From: an uncultured Clostridia bacterium
GTDB taxonomy: Bacteria; Bacillota; Clostridia; Oscillospirales; Acutalibacteraceae
DNA: 7,070 nt
Direction: 5' to 3'
Assembly (NCBI GenBank): GCA_947168785.1
Contig: CAMVNL010000109.1
Location: 1 to 7,070 of the forward strand
Shown: positions 1 through 4,666 of the stretch, piece by piece
Layout: every line of letters begins with the position of its first letter
Position numbering within the stretch: position 1 is the stretch's first letter
Program-made: the position numbers and the translations under genes
The notes under the pieces: generated by a model
What the model was told of the DNA's origin: nothing
The model's database searches: none
Seen by the model: the letters and a program-made list of their open reading frames with translations, nothing else

Positions 1-110
1 CCGCTGGTATCCTGACGCGGATCATAGAATTCTTCCTGCATCTGTTCATCTATCTGAAATCGGTGATGGGCAAATAATCTTCCCGCATGAAAATGCGTGC
101 GTAACTTCAA
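1..110 (-). CDS. Unidentified protein, N-terminal fragment running off the left edge
   Basis: An open minus-strand frame begins at a TTG codon (110-108) and stays open to position 1. An AAAAGGAG ribosome binding site lies 5 bases upstream of the TTG, which is why I chose this start; the nearby GTG at 116-114 overlaps that site. The 36 visible residues begin (M)KLRTHFHAGRLFAHHRFQI and are rich in His, Arg, Phe and acidic residues, with no signal peptide or membrane segment. I do not recognise the family. It follows the HAD gene by 81 bp with a strong hairpin between them, so it may be a separate transcription unit. The fragment is too short for a functional call. Confidence 0.45.
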   Translation of the reverse strand, partial: MKLRTHFHAGRLFAHHRFQIDEQMQEEFYDPRQDTS

Positions 111-136
111 TTGCACTCCTTTTCACAATAAAGCTT

Positions 137-175
137 GCCGCCCGGCGCGTCATGCGTCGGGCGGCAGGTGTTTTT
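137..175. terminator. GC-rich hairpin, probable terminator between HAD gene and leftmost gene
   Basis: Positions 137-147 (GCCGCCCGGCG) pair with 155-165 (CGTCGGGCGGC), giving an 11-bp stem with one G·U-type position and a 7-base loop. A five-T run at 171-175 follows on the plus strand. On the minus strand, the direction of the neighbouring genes, only the weak tail AAGCTTTATT follows. The stem strength suggests a transcription barrier after the HAD gene, but the better U-tract faces the other way, so direction is uncertain. Confidence 0.5.
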
Positions 176-191
176 ATGGGAAGCTGTTTCC

Positions 192-794
192 TTAATCGGC
201 CAGCAGCCGTTCCGTTTTCGCTCTGGCAGTGGAAATATCGGTGAACAGCACGCCGTGGATTCCCAGTCGGTCGGCCTCTTCGATGTTGGCCGGGTTGTCG
301 TCAATAAAGATCGTCTCCTCCGGGAGGAGGGCATAGCGGTCCAGCAGGGATCGGTAGATCTTTTCCTCCGGCTTGCAGCTGCGCTCCTGATAAGAGAATA
401 CGCCGCCCTCCGCCAACTGGAAGAAATCATATTTGGAAACAAACGCGTGGCTCTCCGCGGAGAGATTGGAGAGGATGTAAATGGAATAGCCGCGCTGCTT
501 CAGCTCCGCCATATAGGCGGCGGAGTCGGGCTTCAGCACGTGCATTTCCACCCACGGCCCCGCCAGCACGGCACGGATCTGTTCCGCGTGGGAGGGGTGG
601 CGCTCCGCCAGCGCTTCGCACAGATCCCCGATGGTCTCATAGTCGCCCCTGTCGTGCAAAAACCAGTCGAGGCCGAAGACGACCCGGTTCAAAAGCTGTG
701 CGTCCTCCTCCGGATAGTCGAATGTACGAAGATAGGCGACGGGGTCAAAATCCACCATCACCCTGCCAAGGTCAAAGACGATATTTTTAATCAT
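192..794 (-). CDS. HAD-superfamily hydrolase (YihX-like phosphatase subgroup)
   Basis: Predicted 200-residue cytoplasmic haloacid-dehalogenase-type phosphatase. Motif I is IVFDLGRVMVDFD, with the nucleophile Asp at residue 8. The usual second Asp is replaced by Gly (DLG), as in the YihX-like subgroup, which includes sugar-phosphate phosphatases. Motif II is ILSN (Ser109), motif III the Lys of CKPE (Lys141), and motif IV FIDD (Asp165-Asp166) followed by NPANIEEADRLG. A cap domain fits residues 15-85. The frame stays open 23 codons further upstream, but that extension overlaps the preceding gene, and the homologous start is at MIKNIVFDLG. The ribosome binding site is a modest AGAGAG. It follows the cysteine-rich small gene by 25 bp, probably in one operon. 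The family is clear; the substrate cannot be read from sequence. Confidence 0.9.
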   Translation of the reverse strand: MIKNIVFDLGRVMVDFDPVAYLRTFDYPEEDAQLLNRVVFGLDWFLHDRGDYETIGDLCEALAERHPSHAEQIRAVLAGPWVEMHVLKPDSAAYMAELKQRGYSIYILSNLSAESHAFVSKYDFFQLAEGGVFSYQERSCKPEEKIYRSLLDRYALLPEETIFIDDNPANIEEADRLGIHGVLFTDISTARAKTERLLAD

Positions 795-819
795 AACCGT
801 TCTCTCTTTCTTGTTTGTT

Positions 820-1026
820 TCAATGCAGATACCGGGCGTTGTAGTCCCGGTTGATCTCGGCAATCTCCTTTTTGCCGTCGATATAGTCCTGATACATTTC
901 CCACGGCGACCCGCCGCCCAGCCAGCAGGAGGAGCAGTTTTCGCAGCCCCCGCTGCAGGACAGGGCGTTTCTGATGATCTCTTCCCGTTCCGCCCGGGTC
1001 GTGTCTTTGATCAAAACGGATTTCAT
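820..1026 (-). CDS. Cysteine-rich small conserved-type protein, unknown function
   Basis: A 68-residue protein beginning MKSVLIKDTTRAEREEIIRN. It has a cysteine cluster CSGGCENCSSC (residues 24-34; C-x3-C-x2-C-x2-C) and a C-terminal half with the pattern YQDYIDGKKEIAEINRDYN. The cluster could hold zinc or an Fe-S centre, but no His or further Cys completes a recognised fold. I recall similar small proteins with an N-terminal helix, central Cys cluster and YIDGK-like tail in Clostridia, without an established function. The start is fixed by a perfect AGGAGG five bases upstream; a longer upstream reading would translate the 1071-1165 repeat and is not credible. It lies 25 bp upstream of the HAD gene, so the two are probably co-transcribed. 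Confidence 0.75.
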   Translation of the reverse strand: MKSVLIKDTTRAEREEIIRNALSCSGGCENCSSCWLGGGSPWEMYQDYIDGKKEIAEINRDYNARYLH

Positions 1027-1031
1027 AAGCG

Positions 1032-1037
1032 CCTCCT
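1032..1037 (-). promoter_or_regulatory. Shine-Dalgarno of the cysteine-rich gene
   Basis: The minus strand reads AGGAGG, then CGCTT, then ATG (1026-1024). This consensus site decides the start of the 68-residue gene against the longer in-frame alternative beginning at 1152. Confidence 0.8.
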
Positions 1038-1070
1038 GAAAGGGGGATTTGGCGAGCTGTCGCGAACCCC

Positions 1071-1165
1071 GTAGCACGGCGCCTTGCGCCGTTAATCGAG
1101 GGGAAACAACTTTAAAAACGTAAGAAATCGGAACTGCGTTGCAACGGCGCAAGGCGCCGTGCTAC
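1071..1165. repeat. REPIN/MITE-like element: two inverted palindromes with a 49-bp spacer
   Basis: The left arm at 1071-1093 (GTAGCACGGCGCC...) is the exact 23-base reverse complement of the right arm at 1143-1165 (...GGCGCCGTGCTAC). Each arm is itself a hairpin: ACGGCGC, loop AAG, GCGCCGT, with a GCTAC tail on the outer side. The 49-bp spacer shares AAACAACTTT and a terminal AATCxGAA..GC.TTGC pattern with the spacer of the 4157-4294 element. It occupies the gap between the GNAT and cysteine-rich genes. It could also act as a transcription-stalling or RNA-stabilising structure. No transposase is nearby. Confidence 0.8.
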
Positions 1166-1180
1166 CATTTTAATCAGCGC

Positions 1181-1199
1181 GACAAATTCCCAATTTGTC
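1181..1199. repeat. Short perfect palindrome (GACAAATT / AATTTGTC)
   Basis: GACAAATT (1181-1188), loop CCC, AATTTGTC (1192-1199) make a perfect 8-bp AT-rich stem just downstream of the GNAT stop. No T-run follows on the minus strand, so it is not a standard terminator. It may be a separate repeat family or an operator-like palindrome; this window has one copy. Confidence 0.55.
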
Positions 1200-1207
1200 T
1201 CCTTCTT

Positions 1208-1708
1208 TTATTCTTTCCCGGTTCCCCCGGGGATATACCGCCACAGGACGCAGCCGGTTTCCGTCTCGCCCCAGCAGTTGACCGGGGCGTCGTCGGTCGG
1301 GACAAAACCACAGGCGGCGTGCAGTCGCCGTGAGGCGGTATTGTCAGGGTGGATGATGCATTCGATCCGTTCCGCGCCGAGGCGGGTGAGGCGTTCCAAC
1401 GTGTGGGTCAGCAGCCGCTTGCCGAAGCCCTGTCCGCGCCGGGCCGGGGCAGTCTCCGCCGCTTCGATAAACCAGAAGCTGGGGCGGTATTCAATCGCCC
1501 GCAGGGCGCTGATCCAGTTGTCGCCGTCGGTTTCCACCGAAATCAATTGCCCGGGCTTACGGATGAACTCCCGCAAAAAGCCCTCGTATTCCGCGCGCAT
1601 GTCGGCCGCAGAGCCAAAATTTGCCGCCAAGTCTTCCATGGATTCCGCATATACCGCAAACAGCCGGTCCACGACCGCCGCATCAATCTTCGTAATCTCG
1701 ATCAGCAT
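1208..1708 (-). CDS. GNAT-family N-acetyltransferase
   Basis: A 166-residue cytoplasmic acetyltransferase of the GNAT fold, expected to move an acetyl group from acetyl-CoA to an amine. The acetyl-CoA pyrophosphate-binding motif A is at residues 89-98 (ARRGQGFGKR, fitting R/Q-x-x-G-x-G/A). It is preceded by the beta-4 strand SFWFIEAAETAP and followed by the alpha-3 helix. Motif B is NTASRRLHAACGF (residues 123-135), with the usual Asn after IIHPD. Length is normal for a single-domain GNAT. The start lies 6 bp after the helicase stop with no strong ribosome binding site, suggesting translational coupling to the helicase. The acceptor substrate cannot be inferred. A modifying role tied to the helicase module is possible, but adjacency is the only evidence. 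Confidence 0.9.
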   Translation of the reverse strand: MLIEITKIDAAVVDRLFAVYAESMEDLAANFGSAADMRAEYEGFLREFIRKPGQLISVETDGDNWISALRAIEYRPSFWFIEAAETAPARRGQGFGKRLLTHTLERLTRLGAERIECIIHPDNTASRRLHAACGFVPTDDAPVNCWGETETGCVLWRYIPGGTGKE

Positions 1709-1714
1709 CGGTAT

Positions 1715-4135
1715 TTACCAGCTTTCGATCCGTTTTCTCATCCCTTCGATATCCAGCACGCCGTAGGCGAAGCCCTTGCGCACCAGCTCGTCCGGCACGA
1801 ATTCGTCGTATTTTTCAAAGACCGGCACCTCGCCCGGATAGACCAGCTCCAGCGGGTCGAGGGGCTCTTTGATTTTCTCTTTCAGCACCTGAATGAACCG
1901 GTCTTTGTCGGCCTTCATGGTGAGCTGGATGAAATAGGGGCGGCCGGGTTCCAGCTTTTTCATGCCCAGCTCCGGCGCGCATTTGCGGCGGATGAACCGT
2001 TCCAGCGCCAGAAAGGCGTAGGTCCCCAGCCACGGGAACAGCGCCCACATGTCGCCGCCCAGATGGATGAGGGGTTCGTCCGCAATGCCGGAATTGGCGC
2101 AGACGTGGCGGGTGTGGGCCAGTCTTGCCGCGGCGTTGGCCATCAGATAGGGGTACTGCTTGTCCTCCTTCAGCACCTGCCGCATCCGCTCTAAAATTTT
2201 CGTGTGGATCTCGCCGGGGCACTGGCCAAAATAGGCGGGCACCTTGCCCTTTACCAGCGTACAGTAGACCAGATGGCGCTTGTGGTCCACCTCCTCCACC
2301 TCCCACACGTGGCCGGCCAGGGCGATCTTCTCCCCGGCGGGGGGCGGCGTGACGATGGTGCCCAGCTCCTCCTGCCCGCAGCGGACGGTGTATTCCTCGT
2401 TTTCCTGAAATACCGCGTAGAACTTAAAGGAATTTGTCTGCCGTTCCCCGGCGAGTCCCACGATCAGCCCGCCCTCTTCGGTGGGCTGGATATAGTCGTT
2501 TGCGATCATGTGGCGCAGCAGGACCTTGTAGTCCTCCTTGCCGATCATGTGAAAATAGCTCAATGACAGCACCCGTTGGGCCAGCCCCGCCGGGGACAGC
2601 TCCCCGCAGGAGGCCAGGGTACACATGGTCTGGTGGTATAACAGGCTGTAGGGATAACGGTCCAGCCGGGGCGGCTCCACGAAGCGTTCCTCCGCATAGA
2701 CCTGCACCAGCGCGATGCCCTGCAGCAGCTTCCAGGGAATGGTGGTGGGCAGCATGGCCCGCACTTCCGGCATGTCCTCCCGGATGACGAACCACATCTC
2801 CGGCGGCAGGTCGCGGCGGCCGGTGCGTCCCATTCGCTGCAAAAAGGAGGAGACGGTAAAGGGCGCGTCGATCTGAAAGGCCCGTTCCAGCCGGCCGATG
2901 TCGATGCCCAGCTCCAGCGTGGCGGTGGTGACGGTGGTCTGAAAGCTGTCGTCGTCCTTCATGGCGGTCTCCGCCGTCTCCCGGTAGCTGGCGGACAGGT
3001 TGCCGTGGTGGATGAAAAAGCGGTCGGGCTCGTGCTTCAGCTCGCAGTACTGGCGCAGGGTGGTGGTGACCGCCTCGCACTCTTCACGGGAATTGGTGAA
3101 CACCAGGCACTTTTTGCCCTTGGTGTGCTCAAAAATATACCCCACGCCCGGGTCGGCGTTCAGGGGCGCGTCGTCCGTGGCCATATCCAGCGCAGGCAGG
3201 GCGTTGGCCACGGCGTTCCGCTTTTCCTCTTCCCGCTGCCACCGCTCGCCCATGCCGTAGGCGCTCTCCGGCGACTGGCGACCGGCGACTGGCGGCTCCA
3301 ACGGCGCAAGGCGCCGTGCTACAGTGGAATCTTCGGAGACGGAGCTGAGGCTCCGTGCTACGGTACCGGCCGCCGCGCCGTCAATTCTGCATTCCGCATT
3401 CCGCATTCCGCATTCATCCGCAGCCTGCGGCCCGGACACGTAGAAGTGCTCCATGGAGATGCGCCATTTAACGCCCTTTGTCTCGATCTTCGGGATGGCG
3501 GTGCGCCGTCCGGTGCCGACGGAGAGGAATGCGCCGGTGGCCTCCAGATCGCCGATGGTGGCGGAAAGACCGATGCGCCGGGGATTGACCCCCGCCGTGC
3601 GGGAGAGCCGTTCGATCAGGCACAGCGTCTGCCCGCCCCGGTCGCCCCGCATCAGGGAGTGGACCTCGTCGATGACGATATACCGCAGGTCGCCGAAAAG
3701 CTTTGTCACGTAGGCGTGCTTGTGCATCAGCAGCGCCTCCAGCGATTCCGGCGTGATCTGCAAAACCCCCGAGGGGTGTTTGAGCAGTTTGTTTTTGTGT
3801 GTCTGGGGCACGTCGCCGTGCCAGTGCCACACGGGGATGGCCGCCTCCTCGCACAGGTCGTTGAGCCTGCTGAACTGGTCGTTGATCAGCGCCTTCAGCG
3901 GACCGATATAGATGGCCCCTACCGACCCGGGCGGATCCTCATAAAACTGAGATAAGATCGGAAAAAAGGCGGCCTCCGTTTTGCCGGACGCCGTGGAGGC
4001 GCACAGCAGCAGGTTGTCGTCGGAGTGGAAGATCACGTCCCCCGCCGCAACCTGCACGGCGCGCAGACTCTCCCAGTTGTTTTTGTAAATAAAATCCTGT
4101 ACGAACGGCGCGTACTCGGAGAAAATGTCGGTCAT
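1715..4135 (-). CDS. Lhr-like superfamily II DEAD/DEAH helicase carrying a repeat-derived insert
   Basis: An 806-residue ATP-dependent nucleic-acid helicase. Visible motifs in order: motif I STASGKTE (residues 47-54), Ia GPLKALINDQ (78-87), Ib TPESLE (128-133), II DEVH (156-159), III SAT (191-193), IV CLVFTNSREEC (343-353), V TTATLELGIDIG (403-414) and VI QRMGRTGRR (433-441). The DEVH box, TATLELGIDIG and the long C-terminal region match the Lhr/BrxHI type; the C-terminus should hold winged-helix and Lhr-type domains. Start: ATG at 4135 with an AGGGG about 7 bases upstream. Between motifs III and IV, residues about 238-292 are encoded by repeat DNA (see 3260-3425) and look foreign (Cys, Arg, Ser and Pro rich). 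The real helicase is therefore probably about 750 residues. All catalytic motifs are intact, so it is not an obvious pseudogene. In related modules the helicase usually sits next to the BrxD-like ATPase; here a 1418-bp gap separates them. The 3' end leads directly into the GNAT gene. Confidence 0.92.
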   Translation of the reverse strand: MTDIFSEYAPFVQDFIYKNNWESLRAVQVAAGDVIFHSDDNLLLCASTASGKTEAAFFPILSQFYEDPPGSVGAIYIGPLKALINDQFSRLNDLCEEAAIPVWHWHGDVPQTHKNKLLKHPSGVLQITPESLEALLMHKHAYVTKLFGDLRYIVIDEVHSLMRGDRGGQTLCLIERLSRTAGVNPRRIGLSATIGDLEATGAFLSVGTGRRTAIPKIETKGVKWRISMEHFYVSGPQAADECGMRNAECRIDGAAAGTVARSLSSVSEDSTVARRLAPLEPPVAGRQSPESAYGMGERWQREEEKRNAVANALPALDMATDDAPLNADPGVGYIFEHTKGKKCLVFTNSREECEAVTTTLRQYCELKHEPDRFFIHHGNLSASYRETAETAMKDDDSFQTTVTTATLELGIDIGRLERAFQIDAPFTVSSFLQRMGRTGRRDLPPEMWFVIREDMPEVRAMLPTTIPWKLLQGIALVQVYAEERFVEPPRLDRYPYSLLYHQTMCTLASCGELSPAGLAQRVLSLSYFHMIGKEDYKVLLRHMIANDYIQPTEEGGLIVGLAGERQTNSFKFYAVFQENEEYTVRCGQEELGTIVTPPPAGEKIALAGHVWEVEEVDHKRHLVYCTLVKGKVPAYFGQCPGEIHTKILERMRQVLKEDKQYPYLMANAAARLAHTRHVCANSGIADEPLIHLGGDMWALFPWLGTYAFLALERFIRRKCAPELGMKKLEPGRPYFIQLTMKADKDRFIQVLKEKIKEPLDPLELVYPGEVPVFEKYDEFVPDELVRKGFAYGVLDIEGMRKRIESW
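3270..3297. repeat. Heptanucleotide tandem array GGCGACY x4 (imperfect)
   Basis: Four successive 7-base units read GGCGACT, GGCGACC, GGCGACT, GGCGGCT on the plus strand. The unit is not a multiple of three, so gain or loss of one unit would shift the helicase frame. Confidence 0.75.
3300..3322. repeat. Palindromic repeat, exact copy of 1143-1165
   Basis: Twenty-three bases identical to the right arm of the intergenic element at 1071-1165: hairpin ACGGCGC, loop AAG, GCGCCGT, tail GCTAC. It lies inside the helicase coding sequence. Confidence 0.85.
3339..3361. repeat. Palindromic repeat variant with the same GCTAC tail
   Basis: Hairpin ACGGAGC, loop TGAG, GCTCCGT, followed by GCTAC. It is in the same direction as the 3300-3322 copy and 16 bp from it. 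The stem sequence differs on both sides in a paired manner (GGCGC/GCGCC versus GGAGC/GCTCC) while the tail is conserved. Confidence 0.75.
3384..3415. repeat. Heptanucleotide tandem array ATTCYGC x4.5
   Basis: Units ATTCTGC, ATTCCGC, ATTCCGC, ATTCCGC and a partial ATTC on the plus strand. On the minus strand it encodes part of ECGMRNAECRID in the helicase. Three of the units are identical, which suits slipped-strand change. Confidence 0.85.
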
Positions 4136-4156
4136 ATCGTTACCCCTGTCGTCGCC

Positions 4157-4294
4157 TTGTAGCGCGGCTCAGTGAGCCGCCCCGGCGTCAGCCGGTTTTC
4201 GGCATAAAACAACTTTTTCAAACCACGGTGAAATACAATTGGACGTTTTTCAATCAGAATCGCATTGCGGGCGGATCATTGATCCGCGCTGCAA
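4157..4294. repeat. REPIN/MITE-like element: inverted palindrome pair upstream of the helicase
   Basis: Positions 4157-4182 (TTGTAGCGCGGCTCAGTGAG...) and 4269-4294 are inverted copies with 22 of 26 bases matching. Each arm is a perfect hairpin: GCGGCTCA/TGAGCCGC (4164-4180) and GCGGATCA/TGATCCGC (4271-4287). A C-G pair in one stem is replaced by A-T in the other, a compensatory change. Outer tails are GTAGC and GCTGC. The 86-bp spacer resembles that of the 1071-1165 element (AAACAACTTT near its left side, AATCxGAAxxGCxTTGC at its right end). A further small hairpin CCGGC/GCCGG with a TTTT tail lies at 4182-4199. The element sits just upstream of the helicase ATG. Confidence 0.75.
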
Positions 4295-4349
4295 CATACG
4301 CTATGTGACATGTCGGTTTTATCAATCTTTACTTTCTGTTAGGTTTTTC

Positions 4350-4378
4350 TTGCATCTCATTATTTCTTGTGTTATAGT
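4350..4378 (+). promoter_or_regulatory. Promoter of the acyltransferase unit (extended -10)
   Basis: TATAGT at 4373-4378 matches the -10 consensus in five of six bases and is preceded by TGT (extended -10, TGn). A weak -35 TTGCAT lies at 4350-4355 with the standard 17-bp spacing. Predicted transcription start is near G4385, the first bases of a long inverted repeat. Confidence 0.7.
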
Positions 4379-4421
4379 ATTGTTGCGACGTAAAATCAAA
4401 TAAAGAAATAACCGAACCGCA

Positions 4422-4475
4422 ATGCAACCGGTTTTGTTTTGCTGCGCTTCTCTATTTCCTTTTTTGCATTTGTAA
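4422..4475 (+). CDS. Candidate leader peptide (upstream ORF, 17 codons)
   Basis: The ATG at 4422 opens the frame MQPVLFCCASLFPFLHL and stops at TAA 4473-4475. The stop lies in the 5-base loop of hairpin 4465-4483, so a ribosome finishing or stalling here would melt that hairpin and free TGCATCTCC for the anti-antiterminator pairing. The peptide is hydrophobic, with a Cys-Cys pair and several Leu and Phe. There is no good ribosome binding site upstream (only AAAGAAAT), which is the main argument against translation. Confidence 0.35.
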   Translation: MQPVLFCCASLFPFLHL

Positions 4476-4566
4476 AAAATGCATCTCCAAGGATCATAGG
4501 GAAGTTCAGTTCAATTGACTTCGGTTTTGTTTGATTTTGCGTCGCAGCAGGGAGATGTGTTTTTAT

Positions 4567-4595
4567 TGCGTCTCTCTTGTGGGGCGCATTTTTTT
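4567..4595 (+). terminator. Rho-independent terminator inside the leader (attenuator)
   Basis: TGCGTCTC (4567-4574) pairs with GGGGCGCA (4581-4588), eight pairs with two G·U, loop of six, followed directly by seven T residues (4589-4595). It ends 5 bases before the AAAGGAG of the acyltransferase gene, so termination here would prevent its expression. Confidence 0.75.
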
Positions 4596-4612
4596 ATTTT
4601 AAAGGAGATAGA

Positions 4613-4666
4613 ATGGGATGGCAACAAAACAATCTGATTTCCTCGCTACTGTCCTTCAGCGTCTGA
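4613..4666 (+). other. Overlapping short ORF at the better-spaced start codon
   Basis: After AAAGGAG (4601-4607) the first ATG is at 4613, five bases downstream, a near-ideal spacing. It is out of frame with the acyltransferase ATG at 4618 (ten bases downstream). The 4613 frame encodes MGWQQNNLISSLLSFSV and stops at 4664-4666. It may be a decoy start that lowers acyltransferase translation, or a relic of another gene that owned this leader. Confidence 0.3.

Larger units (their letters stand above)
3260..3425. other. In-frame repeat-derived insert within the helicase gene
   Basis: From left to right this stretch consists of a degenerate heptanucleotide array (3270-3297), two same-direction hairpin palindromes (3300-3322 and 3339-3361), a GC-rich bridge, and a second heptanucleotide array (3384-3415). 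The palindromes belong to the family found between genes elsewhere in this window, so the block is repeat DNA now translated as part of the helicase. The minus-strand frame stays open across it. Edges are approximate because no uninterrupted relative is available. The encoded residues separate helicase domain 1 (ending near SATIGD...FYVSG) from domain 2 (starting near YIFEHTKGKKCLVF), a place where a linker insert can be tolerated. Confidence 0.75.
4385..4600 (+). ncRNA. Structured 5' leader with attenuator-type alternative pairings
   Basis: The leader between promoter and ribosome binding site can form several structures. (a) A long stem: 4381-4400 pairs with 4530-4549 (20 pairs, two of them G·U), extended by AACCGAA (4410-4416) with TTCGGTT (4520-4526). 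(b) Hairpin TGCATTT/AAATGCA (4465-4471 with 4477-4483). (c) 4480-4488 (TGCATCTCC) with 4551-4559 (GGAGATGTG). (d) 4550-4559 with 4567-4576, 10 pairs including wobbles. (e) Terminator stem 4567-4574 with 4581-4588. Pairings c, d and e compete in sequence: d blocks the terminator, c blocks d, and b blocks c. This is the logic of a transcription attenuator. The 17-codon ORF in the loop of stem a would let a ribosome choose between them, as in leader-peptide control of resistance or biosynthetic genes. I do not recognise a known riboswitch or T-box. The ligand or signal is unknown. Confidence 0.65.

Noticed and set aside
135..854. Long plus-strand open frame opposite the HAD gene
   Set aside because: It is antisense to a gene with all HAD motifs; long opposite frames are expected in GC-rich coding DNA and the translation matches no family I know.
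795..863. N-terminal extension of the HAD protein
   Set aside because: It overlaps the cysteine-rich gene, and the homologous start is at MIKNIVFDLG.
1027..1152. N-terminal extension of the cysteine-rich protein
   Set aside because: It would translate the 1071-1165 repeat; a perfect AGGAGG marks the internal start at 1026.
1349..2194. Long plus-strand open frame opposite the GNAT and helicase genes
   Set aside because: It spans the reverse of two well-supported genes and shows no motifs or ribosome binding site.
3270..3415. CRISPR-like array
   Set aside because: The repeats are 7-base tandem units and palindromes without regular unique spacers; no cas genes are present.
3005..3955. Plus-strand open frame of 316 codons opposite the helicase
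   Set aside because: Shadow of the helicase N-terminal half; it translates the repeats and has no domain signature.
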